From DASPNH01 sp035626675 (GTDB lineage Bacteria; Desulfobacterota; Binatia; UBA1149; CAITLU01): 64,000 nt of DNA. The translations under genes were made by a program, and so were the position numbers. The stretch covers positions 1-64,000 of the forward strand of contig DASPNH010000101.1 of assembly GCA_035626675.1 (NCBI GenBank), in the 5' to 3' direction. Shown here in pieces: positions 55,828 through 64,000 of this stretch (position 1 is the first letter of the stretch; each line of letters starts with the position of its first letter). The notes beneath the pieces are model-generated. The model made no database searches, was not told where the DNA came from, and was given only the letters and a program-made list of their open reading frames with translations.

Positions 55828-57237
55828 GTGCCGCGGTTGCTGCTGCGCGCGGCGATCTTCAGCGCGATCCTGCTGGCCGGTTCCGTCGCTGCCGATGAGC
55901 GGCCCACGCGCGACGCGCGCAAGCAGGCACGCGTAGTCGTCGACGCTGCCGGCGAAGACGCTGCAAGGCTTCGCACCCTGCTCGACGCCGGCGCCGACGT
56001 CGACGCGCGCGCTGCCTCCCGTCAGACACCGCTTGGCGAAGCCGCCGAACGCGGCAACGTCGAGAGCCTGCGGCTGCTGCTCGAACGCGGTGCGGCTATG
56101 GAGAAACCTGCCAAGGCCAATCGCACGCCGCTGGCGCTGGCGGTGCGGCAGGGCCGCGCCAATACCGCATCCGAGCTCCTGAAGGCTGGAGCCAGCGCGC
56201 TGACAGGCGGTCCGGACCGCTCCGCCGTGGATATCGCTGCCTCGCGGGCCAGGGAGCGGTCCCTCGATACGCTGCTCACGGCCAGCGCCGGCCTCGTTTC
56301 GGCCGGTCAGGTCCGCAACGCGATTCTGGTGCGAGCGGCGGCCGCGGGCCGGCAGGATCGCGTCGAAAAACTGCTCGCGCTCGGGGCCGACCCCGACGCC
56401 AGCGTGTTCGGAGACACCGCGCTGTTCGCGGCGGTTTCGGCCAGGCATCCGCCCATCGCGCGCATCCTGCTCGAGAGGGGCGCCGCGGCCGATCGCAAGC
56501 TTCGCGACCGTCCGAGCCCGCTCGATCTTGCCGTGCGCCAGGACGACCTGGAGATGGTCGCGCTGCTGACGCTCTCCGGCGCCGATTGGCAGCGCGCCGG
56601 CCTGCACACGCAGGACAAGCGCGAACGCATGCGCCTGCGCGGCGCCGACGGCACCATGCTGGCCTCGCGCGATGACGTCGGCGACATCGACCGCCTCGAC
56701 GGCGAGGGTATGACGATCCTGATGCGAGCGGCGCAGTCCGGCGTGCAGGCCATCGTGCGCGCCGCCATCGCGCGGGGCGCGCGCGTCGACGTGCAGCGTG
56801 GAGCGTCGGCTGCCGGCTCGCCGCGATGGCCGCAAGGCGATGGCTGGACCGCGTTGATGCTGGCGGCCGCAGCGGGCCACGGCAGCGTGGTCGCCGAGCT
56901 CCTGGGCGCCGGCGCCAACGTCAATCATCGCAACGGCAGCGGCCGCACGGCGCTGATGCTGGCGACGTGGTACGGGCATCTGGCCGTGGTGCGCCAGCTT
57001 GTGGCCGCGGGCGCCGAAGCCGGAATCGCCGATGAGCACGGTCACAGCGCCGGCTCGCTGGCCATCGTGGCGGGACGTGTCGAGCTCGGCGAGCCGCTCG
57101 GAGTCGTCGTGCCGCCGGTGCCGCCGAAGCCGCAGCCCAAAGCCAAGCCGCAGCCCAAAGCCAGGGCTGCATCCGCCGCAGGTGCCAACGCAGCCGGCGC
57201 GCCTGCCAGCGGCGGGTCGAAGCGAGGCACGCCGTGA
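55828..57237 (+). CDS. secreted ankyrin-repeat protein
   Basis: The 469-residue protein starts at GTG 55828 and has a signal peptide (LLLRAAIFSAILLAGSVAA). Eight or more ankyrin repeats of about 33 residues follow, for example TPLGEAAERGNVESLRLLLE, TALMLAAAAGHGSVVAELLG and TALMLATWYGHLAVVRQLVA. The tail is Pro/Lys/Ala-rich (KPQPKAKPQPKARAA). It probably binds proteins in the periplasm or at the surface. It overlaps the next membrane-protein gene by 4 bases, suggesting joint function. Confidence 0.88.
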   Translation: MPRLLLRAAIFSAILLAGSVAADERPTRDARKQARVVVDAAGEDAARLRTLLDAGADVDARAASRQTPLGEAAERGNVESLRLLLERGAAMEKPAKANRTPLALAVRQGRANTASELLKAGASALTGGPDRSAVDIAASRARERSLDTLLTASAGLVSAGQVRNAILVRAAAAGRQDRVEKLLALGADPDASVFGDTALFAAVSARHPPIARILLERGAAADRKLRDRPSPLDLAVRQDDLEMVALLTLSGADWQRAGLHTQDKRERMRLRGADGTMLASRDDVGDIDRLDGEGMTILMRAAQSGVQAIVRAAIARGARVDVQRGASAAGSPRWPQGDGWTALMLAAAAGHGSVVAELLGAGANVNHRNGSGRTALMLATWYGHLAVVRQLVAAGAEAGIADEHGHSAGSLAIVAGRVELGEPLGVVVPPVPPKPQPKAKPQPKARAASAAGANAAGAPASGGSKRGTP

Positions 57238-58832
57238 AGCTCGACCAGATGCTGCTGGCCGCCATCGTGGTCGCTGCCTCGCTGACGCTGCTCATGGCCT
57301 ACGACATCACCGGTCGCGCCATCCTGGCCGACAATCAGATCTTCTTCTTCCTGTCCGAGCGCGCCGCGGCCGGCGTTCCGCCTCACATCTCGATGGCGGA
57401 TCCCAAGACCCAGCTCAGCTCGCTGCTGACGGCGGTGGCCATAGGAGCGGGCCACGGCCTCGGGCTCGACACGGTGATGGCGTTTCGCGCCATCAGCATC
57501 GTCTCGGTCCTGACCAGCGTATGGCTGGCCTATCGGCTGGCGATCGTTCTTTCGGGCCACGCGCTTGCAGGCCCGCTGGCAGCCGCCGCGCTGTTCGTGG
57601 TCGAAGGACTGTTCCTGGAAGGAGCTTCGGGCGGACGCCCGCACGTCTTTACCGTCACGTTCATCCTTGCCGCGCATCTGTTGATGACGCATCGGCGCGA
57701 CGTGGCCAGCGGATTCGCCGCCGCGTGCGCGCTGCTGTGCTGGCAGCCGTCCGCGATCGTGCTGGGGTCGATAGGTCTTTCGCTGCTGCTCTGCCGCGAC
57801 GCGCCGATCCGGCGCGCCGTTGGCGTGACTGCCGGTGCGCTGCTGGCCGCGGCAGCCTACGAGTCCTACTTCGTCTGGCATGGCGTAGCCGGCGAGCAGC
57901 TCTTCCAGGAGTTCGTGCTCCCCACGGGCAGCATTCACGAGATGGCCAGCCTGGCCGAGAACTTCTGGTTCGTGATCACCGATGCGCGTGCCTATCGCCC
58001 GCTGCCGCGCCTGTTGCCGGCGCTGTTTCTCCTCGTCGTGGCGCTGCGCTGGCTTTCGTGGCTGGCGCGGCCGCGAGCTGCGCTGGAGGCGGTCCGGTCA
58101 CGTCCCGAAGTCACTGCCTTCTGGCTGGCCGCGCATCTCGGCTTCGCGTTCACGGTCTACGAGCATCAGGCCCATCCCGATCTGCTCCTGGTGCAGCCGT
58201 ACTATGCCGTCGCGTGCGCCTGGCTCTTCGCCGAGCTCGTGATGATGGGTGCACCGGCGCGCGCGCGTCTGACCGCAGCGTGGGTCGTCACGGCGATCGT
58301 GTTCGGATGGGGTTATGCGCAGGGACGGCTCATCGCGAGGCTGACGGGGCCCGGCGCCGCATTCTCCCTGCAGGACCAGCGTAGAATGGCCGATGCGGTG
58401 CGGCTCTACTACGACCATCGCGGCAGCGTGTGGGTGCTCGGCTCGATGCATCTGCTCGGTCTGCTCCACCGCGACAACTGGACGCAGTATGGGTTCTTCT
58501 GGGACGACCTGGATCGCCACATGGACACCAACGCCTATCGTCCCGAGCGCGACGGGCGCATGCCCGAAATCATCCTGAGCGGGCGAGGAATCGTTCCTGG
58601 CCAGGCCGGATGGCGCCGCCTGGAATACCTCGACATCACGCCGCCGCGCTTCCAGGTGCACAACGTGCGCGTGTTCGCGCGCCGCATCGACGGCGACCTG
58701 CTCGCGCAGGAAGCGGCGGCCAAGGCCAAGGCCAAGGCCAAGGCTGCGCAGCAGGGCAAGGCCACGGTCGAAGGCAGGGCCGTGCAGCCGCGCCCGGGCG
58801 CCGCACCGGCCGCACCAGCGACGGCGCCATGA
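57234..58832 (+). CDS. polytopic membrane protein, GT-C glycosyltransferase-like
   Basis: The 532-residue protein has about nine to ten membrane helices, a first periplasmic loop with DITGRAILADNQIFFFLSER, and a soluble C-terminal part (VRLYYDHRGSVWVLGSMHLL; YGFFWDDLDRHMDTN). The layout resembles GT-C enzymes that use lipid-linked sugars, though no decisive catalytic motif is seen. The end is a low-complexity Lys/Ala tail (AKAKAKAKAAQQGKA). GTG start, coupled to the ankyrin gene. Confidence 0.7.
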   Translation: MKLDQMLLAAIVVAASLTLLMAYDITGRAILADNQIFFFLSERAAAGVPPHISMADPKTQLSSLLTAVAIGAGHGLGLDTVMAFRAISIVSVLTSVWLAYRLAIVLSGHALAGPLAAAALFVVEGLFLEGASGGRPHVFTVTFILAAHLLMTHRRDVASGFAAACALLCWQPSAIVLGSIGLSLLLCRDAPIRRAVGVTAGALLAAAAYESYFVWHGVAGEQLFQEFVLPTGSIHEMASLAENFWFVITDARAYRPLPRLLPALFLLVVALRWLSWLARPRAALEAVRSRPEVTAFWLAAHLGFAFTVYEHQAHPDLLLVQPYYAVACAWLFAELVMMGAPARARLTAAWVVTAIVFGWGYAQGRLIARLTGPGAAFSLQDQRRMADAVRLYYDHRGSVWVLGSMHLLGLLHRDNWTQYGFFWDDLDRHMDTNAYRPERDGRMPEIILSGRGIVPGQAGWRRLEYLDITPPRFQVHNVRVFARRIDGDLLAQEAAAKAKAKAKAAQQGKATVEGRAVQPRPGAAPAAPATAP

Positions 58833-58910
58833 TCGATGGCGCCTGCGACGATGCAGGACCGGCCTCGCCCGAAACGATGCGGAGCGATGCCCCCGCCGCA
58901 AAGCCGGACT

Positions 58911-60449
58911 TCAGATCCGCGTGGCCTGTCCGCTCCAGTAGCGGTCGCGCAGCAGGCGCTTGTAGAGCTTGCCGGTGGGGTGGCGGGGAAGCTCGGCCTC
59001 GAAGTCGATCGTGCGCGGACATTTGATCCTGGCCAGCTGGCCCTGGCAGAACTCGATCAGTTCGCGCGCCAGCTCGGGGCCCGCATCGGCCATGTTCATC
59101 GGCTGCACGACCGCCTTCACTTCCTCTCCGAAATCCTCGTTGGGCACGCCGAAGACGGCAACGTCGGCGACCTTCGGATGCGTGATCAGGACGTTCTCGG
59201 CTTCCTGCGGATAGATGTTGACGCCGCCGGAGATGATCATGAAGGCCTTGCGATCGGTCAGGTACAGGTAGCCTTCGGCATCGACGTAGCCGACGTCGCC
59301 GAGAGTGCTCCAGCCGCGCTCGTTGTGCGCCTGGCGCGTCTTGTCGGGGTCGTTGTGGTACTCGAAGCGTCCGCCCTCGGCGAACCAGACGGTGCCGGGC
59401 TCTCCTGCGGCAAGCTCGCGGCCGTCGTCGTCCAGGATGTGGATCTTGCCGAGGATGGGCTTGCCGACCGAGCCCCGGTGCGCGAGCCATTCGGCCGAGT
59501 TGATGGCGCAAAGGCCGTTGCCCTCGGTGCCGCCGTAGTACTCGAACAGCACCGGTCCCCACCACTCGATCATCCGCTCCTTGACCGGGATGGGGCAGGG
59601 CGCCGCGGCATGCACCGCCACCTTCAGGCTGGAGAGATCGAAGCGGCGGCGCTGGCCCTCCTCGAGCTTGAGCATGCGCACGAACATGGTGGGAACCCAC
59701 TGGCTGTGCGTGACGCGATACTTCTCGATCAGCGCCAGCGACTGCTCCGGATCGAAATGCTCCATGACGATGCACGTGCCGCCGAGGCGATGGACCGTCA
59801 TGTTGAAGCGCAGCGGAGCGGCGTGGTAGAGCGGCGACGGCGACAGGTAGATGCTGTCGGTGTCGATGCCGTAGAGGCCGGCCACGAAGGCGACCATGGT
59901 GTTGGGCGTGCCGGCCGGCGCACCGGTCAGCGGGATCTTGACGCCCTTGGGCTTTCCCGTCGTTCCCGACGAGTAGAGCATGTCGGCGCCTTCGAGCTCG
60001 TTCTCCAGCGGCATCGCAGGAAACCGTGCGACCGTCTGCTCGTAGGAATCGAAACCGTGTGCGGCGCCATCGACCATCAGGCGCGTGCCAAGATTCGGGC
60101 ACGAAGCGACGGCCTGCGCGGCCACTTCGCCCTTGGCCAACGATGTGAACATGACCTTGGCCGCGCAGTCGCCTACGATGTAGGCGACCTCGGCCGGCGT
60201 CAGGCGCGAGCTGATCGCCGTGTAGTAGAGGCCCGAGCGCTGCGCCGCCCAGCAGATCTCGAGGAAGCGTACGTGATTCTCCATCATGATCGCGATGCCG
60301 TCGCCGGGGCGCAGCCCAAGGGACCAGAGCATCTGCGCACACTGGTTGGAGCGCGCATCGAGCTGCCCGTAGGTCACCACCTCGCCGGTGTCGGCCAAGA
60401 TGTAGGCGGGCTTGTCGGGATGATCGGCGGCGTAGGTCGCTGGGTACAC
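58911..60449 (-). CDS. AMP-forming acyl-CoA synthetase
   Basis: The 512-residue ANL-superfamily enzyme activates a carboxylic acid as an adenylate, then a CoA thioester. Motifs are MLYSSGTTGKPKGVKIPL (P-loop), YYGGTEGNGL, LGDVGYVDAEGYLYLTDRKAF and the Lys in RHPTGKLYKRLLRD. The start was set at GTG 60449, preceded by AGGAGG, giving MYPATYAADHPDKPAYI, which resembles the usual N-terminus of this subfamily. The ATG at 60476 would place that AGGAGG inside the gene. The substrate may be fatty or steroid-like. Confidence 0.93.
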   Translation of the reverse strand: MYPATYAADHPDKPAYILADTGEVVTYGQLDARSNQCAQMLWSLGLRPGDGIAIMMENHVRFLEICWAAQRSGLYYTAISSRLTPAEVAYIVGDCAAKVMFTSLAKGEVAAQAVASCPNLGTRLMVDGAAHGFDSYEQTVARFPAMPLENELEGADMLYSSGTTGKPKGVKIPLTGAPAGTPNTMVAFVAGLYGIDTDSIYLSPSPLYHAAPLRFNMTVHRLGGTCIVMEHFDPEQSLALIEKYRVTHSQWVPTMFVRMLKLEEGQRRRFDLSSLKVAVHAAAPCPIPVKERMIEWWGPVLFEYYGGTEGNGLCAINSAEWLAHRGSVGKPILGKIHILDDDGRELAAGEPGTVWFAEGGRFEYHNDPDKTRQAHNERGWSTLGDVGYVDAEGYLYLTDRKAFMIISGGVNIYPQEAENVLITHPKVADVAVFGVPNEDFGEEVKAVVQPMNMADAGPELARELIEFCQGQLARIKCPRTIDFEAELPRHPTGKLYKRLLRDRYWSGQATRI

Positions 60450-60559
60450 TTCGTTCCTCCTCGGCAGGGGCGCCATCTTCTGGGATCGTCCCCTCCATGC
60501 AAGCCGCTTCGGCCACGCGGGTGTCTTCCGCGTCCGGACTCGACTAGATTCGCGCCATC

Positions 60560-60958
60560 GTGCGATGCTTCATGCTCGCGGTCGCGCAGGCTTCGACGCT
60601 GGACCGCTACACCAACAACTTCAGTCTGTTCTTCCTGTTCGAAGAGTTCCGGCCTTCGCATTATCCGGCACGCCTGAGCGTACACAGCCATGCCTTCTTC
60701 GAGGTCGATGCCGACGAGGTCGGCGCCGACCTGGAAGTGAGGCTGCTGCTGCTGCGCGGAGCGGAGCCCGTGTTCACCTCCAATCCGGTAGCCGTCAAGC
60801 CGGCGGGCGAGCGTCACCGCGTGCGCATCAGCGGACTGGCCATTCCCGAAGCCGGTCAGTACCGTGTGGCCGTCGAATGGAGGCGCTCCGGCTCCGATGG
60901 TGCGTGGACGCGCGAAGCCGTGACCTGGCCCTTGAAGGCGAACACGCCGCTTCAGTGA
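60560..60958 (+). CDS. hypothetical protein of the DUF6941 type
   Basis: The 132-residue, mostly beta protein starts at GTG 60560 (MLAVAQASTLDRYTNNFSLF). The pattern of an early strand, 'GRYTNNFSLFF', and later ISGLAIPEAGQYRVAVEW resembles DUF6941 proteins of unknown function. It has no signal peptide or membrane helix. It lies 5 bases before the protease gene and may be co-transcribed. Confidence 0.72.
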   Translation: MRCFMLAVAQASTLDRYTNNFSLFFLFEEFRPSHYPARLSVHSHAFFEVDADEVGADLEVRLLLLRGAEPVFTSNPVAVKPAGERHRVRISGLAIPEAGQYRVAVEWRRSGSDGAWTREAVTWPLKANTPLQ

Positions 60959-60963
60959 GCTCC

Positions 60964-62550
60964 ATGCGCATCCTCGCGTTCGTCGCCGCCGCGGTCCTGG
61001 CCGCATCTCCCGTCCGTGCCCAGCTGCTTGCCCCGGCCGTCCGCGCCGATCTCGAGCGCAGCGGCCGCGTGCATTCGCTCGTGCTCGAGCATCTGGAGGC
61101 CGCTGCGAGAATCCGTGTCTTTCTCGAGCTGGATCTGACCGCCGCCGGCGCCCCGGCCGCTCAGCAGCAAAGCTGGGAGCTACGTCGCCCCTGGGTCGCG
61201 GCTGCATCGACCGAAGTTGCAGGCAGCCTCGAGCTCGAGGGTTTCGAGCTGACGCATCGGTTCCAGGGCATCAGTGCGGTGGCGGGCTGGATCGATGCGC
61301 ATGCCATCGAAGCCGCGCTGGCACATCCGTGGGTCGCACGCGTGCTTCCCGACTCGGCCGGACATGCGGCGCTGGAGCAGTCGCTGCCGCTGGCCAACCT
61401 GAGTGACACGCGCAGCGCGGGGTTCCATGGCGCCGGCCAGAAGGTCGCCGTCATCGACAGCGGCGCCGACCGCAACCATCCGGCGCTCGATGACGCCATC
61501 GTCGACGAGGCATGCTTCTGCTCCGCGAACTGCTGCCCCAATGGACAGGACGAGCAGGAAGGGCCGGGGGCGGCGATGGACGAGAACGGTCACGGCACCA
61601 ACGTAACCGGCGTCATCGCATCCAGCGGCGCCAACGGCACTCCGGTTGGCGCAACGCCGGCCGTCGACGTGGTGCTGGTGCGCGTACTCGACGAGAACGG
61701 ATCCTTCAGTACCACCGCCGACATCGCCGCGGCGCTGGATTGGATTCGCGCCGAGCATCCGGATGCGGCGGCGGTCAACATGAGCCTTGCCACGAACACT
61801 ATCGTGCAATCGCATTGCGACAACACCTTCACGGTCCTGGCACAGGCAGCAGAGTCGGTCCGCGATGTCGGCGTCCTGCCGGTGGCCGCCACCGGCAACG
61901 AGGGCAGCGCCACCTCGATGGCAGCGCCCGCCTGCATCAGCGACGTCATGGCAGTGGCGGCGGTATGGGATGCCAACATCGGGACGTCGAGCATTTTCTG
62001 TCAGGAAGCGACGGCGCCCGACAAGATCACCTGCTTCAGCAATCGCAACGCGCTCACCGACATCCTGGCGCCGGGAGCGCCGGTGACGTCGACAGGACTG
62101 GGAGGCGGAACCTCGACCTACTACGGCACCTCGCAGGCCTCACCGATGGTCGCCGCCTGTGCGGTGGCGATGCGGCAGTCCAATGAGGACGTCACCACCG
62201 CCCAGATGGTCGCGGCGATGAAGGCCTCGCCGACCATGGTTCACGACTCCAAGAGCGGCCAGACGTTCCCGCGCCTGGACTGTCTGGACGCAGTGCTCGA
62301 CGTCGCCACCACGACCACCACCACCACGCTTCCGATCGAGCCGCTGTGCGGCGATGCCGACGGTGACGGTCAGGTGGTCGCATCGGATGCACTGACGGTG
62401 CTGCACGCCGCAGTGGGGCTGGTGGTCAGCTGTCCGCAGGTGCGCTGCGATTTTGACGGAAGCGGCAGCGTCACCGCCTCCGATTCCCTGTCCACGCTCA
62501 AGCGCGCCGTCGGTCAAACCGTAGCGACCGGCTGCCTGGCCGAGGCCTGA
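60964..62550 (+). CDS. secreted subtilisin-like protease (S8) with dockerin-like C-terminus
   Basis: The 528-residue protein has a signal peptide (ILAFVAAAVLAASPVRAQ), a propeptide-like region to about 145, and an S8 catalytic domain. The triad is Asp in VIDSGADRNHP (near 165), His in NGHGTNVTGVIA (near 208) and Ser in GTSQASPMVAA (near 391). A Thr-rich linker then leads to two dockerin-like calcium motifs (GDGQVVASDALTVLHAAVG; GSGSVTASDSLSTLKRAVG) with flanking cysteines. The C-terminal module is shared with the protein at 47926-50463. Confidence 0.94.
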   Translation: MRILAFVAAAVLAASPVRAQLLAPAVRADLERSGRVHSLVLEHLEAAARIRVFLELDLTAAGAPAAQQQSWELRRPWVAAASTEVAGSLELEGFELTHRFQGISAVAGWIDAHAIEAALAHPWVARVLPDSAGHAALEQSLPLANLSDTRSAGFHGAGQKVAVIDSGADRNHPALDDAIVDEACFCSANCCPNGQDEQEGPGAAMDENGHGTNVTGVIASSGANGTPVGATPAVDVVLVRVLDENGSFSTTADIAAALDWIRAEHPDAAAVNMSLATNTIVQSHCDNTFTVLAQAAESVRDVGVLPVAATGNEGSATSMAAPACISDVMAVAAVWDANIGTSSIFCQEATAPDKITCFSNRNALTDILAPGAPVTSTGLGGGTSTYYGTSQASPMVAACAVAMRQSNEDVTTAQMVAAMKASPTMVHDSKSGQTFPRLDCLDAVLDVATTTTTTTLPIEPLCGDADGDGQVVASDALTVLHAAVGLVVSCPQVRCDFDGSGSVTASDSLSTLKRAVGQTVATGCLAEA

Positions 62551-62551
62551 C

Positions 62552-63235
62552 TCAGGGATAGGCCGCGAAGAGCGCTCTCTGGCTCTCGCCGGCAAACGAG
62601 CGTGCCTGCGAGATTTTCTCGGCGCGCGAGAAGCCGTTGTCCAGGATGAAGCGCTTGACCCACTCGTGCGGATCCGGACCCATGTCCGGCATCTTCTTGG
62701 CCCAGCTTTCCTTGTGCTCGTCGGACTGCCCCATTTCGAAGAGGCAGACCTTGGCCGTCTTCTGAGCCACCAGTCGCAGGATGCGCTGCGCATACTCGAC
62801 GCCCTTCTCGTACATCATGTGGTGGATGACCGAGAGGAAGATGACGGCATCGAATTTGGGCAGGGCCTCGAGCAGGTTCTCGTCCACCGGCGACATGAGA
62901 AACCCGGCGCCCTGCAGGTCGTTCAGGATGACCTGGCTGGTGCAGGTGAAGATCCGGCGCTGGTCGAAGTCGACACCGACGCTGAAGGGAATCCCGGAGC
63001 GCGCGGCGCGAACGACGTAGTATCCTTCGGAGCACCCCAGATCGACCAGGCTCTTGGCGCCGACGGCCGTCAGCACCGGAGCGATGGCATCCCATCGGAC
63101 TTCGCAGTCTCGCACGCCGAGCATGTAGCCGCCCGGGGTGAAGACCGGCTGATAAACCTCGTAGCTGCGAAGGTGAAGGCGGTGGACGGCATTGGCAGCC
63201 GCCGCCAGAAGCGGCTTGACGGGCTTGCGTTTCAC
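62552..63235 (-). CDS. SAM-dependent methyltransferase
   Basis: The 227-residue class I methyltransferase has motif I SLVDLGCSEGYYVVRAA (SAM binding), acidic residue in VGVDFDQRR, and AVIFLSVIHHMMYEKG. The start at GTG 63235 follows GAGG; longer upstream frames are not protein-like. The substrate is unknown; the 'HHMMYEKG' region resembles small-molecule or sugar methyltransferases. It converges on the protease gene, whose stop is 1 base away. Confidence 0.87.
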   Translation of the reverse strand: MKRKPVKPLLAAAANAVHRLHLRSYEVYQPVFTPGGYMLGVRDCEVRWDAIAPVLTAVGAKSLVDLGCSEGYYVVRAARSGIPFSVGVDFDQRRIFTCTSQVILNDLQGAGFLMSPVDENLLEALPKFDAVIFLSVIHHMMYEKGVEYAQRILRLVAQKTAKVCLFEMGQSDEHKESWAKKMPDMGPDPHEWVKRFILDNGFSRAEKISQARSFAGESQRALFAAYP

Positions 63236-63322
63236 GGATCGATCCTCGACAGAGTCACGAATGTTCGAGATTGAGAACGGGGACCGTACCCCGACCCGTG
63301 CGTAGAGGCTAATCTTGGCGCG

Positions 63323-64000
63323 ATGAACTCCCCCTTCGACGACGAGGCCCGGTTTCGCGCGGCGCTGACTTGCTGCAGCGAGGATGCGGCCGGCGCAACC
63401 GACGTCGGACGAGCACGCCGGCGCAACGAGGATGCGTACTGGGTCGATCCGCAGGAGAGGTTCGCGCTCGTTGCCGATGGGCTCGGGGGTCTTCCCGATG
63501 GCCACATCGCCAGTCGCCTGGCCATCACCGCCGCGGTCGAGCTTCTCGAAGGAAGGTTCGCACCGAGCGCCGGCGGCGGAAAACAGGAAGAACGATCGGC
63601 CCTGGTGAGCCGCCTCGGCATGGCTCTCGGCGATGCTTTCGAGGCGGCGCAGGCCAGCGTGCTCTCGCAGCAGCGGCCTGCCGCCAGCGATCTGACGATG
63701 GCGACGACCCTGATCGGCGTGGCTATCGAGCGTGACCTTGCCGTGATGGTGCACGTCGGCGACGTGCGCGGCTACGTGTGGCGCGCCGGTCGCATCGTGA
63801 TGGCGACGGTCGATCATTCGCGCCTGGGACATCTGGTGCGCGAAGGTCTGATGCCGCGCGATCAGGTTCGTTTCCATCCCGAGCGCAACATCGTCACCGA
63901 GGTGCTCGGCATTCCCGAAGGCTACAGTCCCGACGTCAATGCCATCGAGCTCGAGGACGGAGACGTGCTCGTGCTGTGCAGCGACGGCCTGTGGGAAGCC
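63323..64000 (+). CDS. PP2C-family protein phosphatase, 5' part (runs off the right edge)
   Basis: 226 codons from ATG 63323 are in the window with no stop. PP2C metal-binding motifs are visible: VGRARRRNEDAYWVD (Glu/Asp), ALVADGLGGLPDGHIAS, MVHVGDVRGYVWRAG and LVLCSDGLWEA at the edge. It removes phosphate from Ser/Thr in bacterial signalling, often beside a Hanks-type kinase that may lie outside the window. A short N-terminal stretch (MNSPFDDEARFRAALTCC) precedes the domain. Confidence 0.92.
   Translation, partial: MNSPFDDEARFRAALTCCSEDAAGATDVGRARRRNEDAYWVDPQERFALVADGLGGLPDGHIASRLAITAAVELLEGRFAPSAGGGKQEERSALVSRLGMALGDAFEAAQASVLSQQRPAASDLTMATTLIGVAIERDLAVMVHVGDVRGYVWRAGRIVMATVDHSRLGHLVREGLMPRDQVRFHPERNIVTEVLGIPEGYSPDVNAIELEDGDVLVLCSDGLWEA

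Overview
The window is high-GC, densely packed chromosomal DNA. GTG and TTG starts are frequent, and many genes overlap by 4 bases (ATGA, GTGA, TTGA). The gene content suggests a free-living Gram-negative bacterium of the former Deltaproteobacteria or a related lineage such as Binatota or Myxococcota. The clues are the hisC-tyrA-aroA-cmk-rpsA-ihfB order, secreted proteins with Cys-rich (DUF4215-like) and dockerin-like modules, DUF1329, SCP2 and acyl-CoA genes, and a SUMF1-like lipoprotein. The lineage is inferred from gene content only.

Layout. 1-3.4 kb is an accessory patch: the 5' part of a large reverse-strand gene with a Cys-containing tandem repeat, an IS1595/ISXO2-type transposase, and small hypothetical genes. 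3.4-7.2 kb holds a cupin, a phosphotransferase, a Crp/Fnr regulator and a secreted trypsin-like protease. 7.6-13.7 kb is the aromatic amino acid and ribosome operon (hisC, tyrA, aroA, cmk, rpsA, ihfB). It is followed by HIT, LapA, a MoxR-type ATPase with a VWA partner, mutS, a cell-wall amidase, glnD, xerD, an M50 protease, trpS, scpA, scpB, rluB and a copper-type P-ATPase, ending at 32.3 kb. An initiator tRNA sits at 32.4 kb. 32.7-37.2 kb carries DUF1329, a 4Fe-4S/SCP2 fusion, TetR and a Sel1 protein. 37.3-45 kb has an SRPBCC membrane protein, a HEAT-like repeat protein, a SUMF1-like lipoprotein, a pair of dissimilar acyl-CoA dehydrogenases, moaA and sufT. 45-50.5 kb has a metzincin-type protease, a DAHP synthase and a large secreted beta-helix/Cys-rich protein. 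50.6-64 kb has ilvD, an MFS transporter, cbpA-cbpM, RNase HI with a C-terminal viroplasmin-like domain, an ankyrin protein, a GT-C-like membrane protein, an acyl-CoA synthetase, a subtilisin-like protease, a methyltransferase and the start of a PP2C phosphatase.

The most interesting signal is upstream of the DAHP synthase gene. A 29-codon leader ORF (46147-46236) contains four consecutive aromatic codons, Phe-Trp-Tyr-Phe. It is followed by a perfect 12-bp terminator hairpin with a U-tract and by an upstream segment able to pair with the terminator's 5' arm. This is the layout of a ribosome-mediated transcription attenuator that would sense all three aromatic amino acids at the first step of the shikimate pathway.

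Other notable items are a 416-base scpB/rluB overlap in which one 39-bp tandem repeat encodes two different protein tails, dockerin-like C-termini shared by two secreted proteins 12 kb apart, and a 21-base palindrome present at two sites in opposite orientation.
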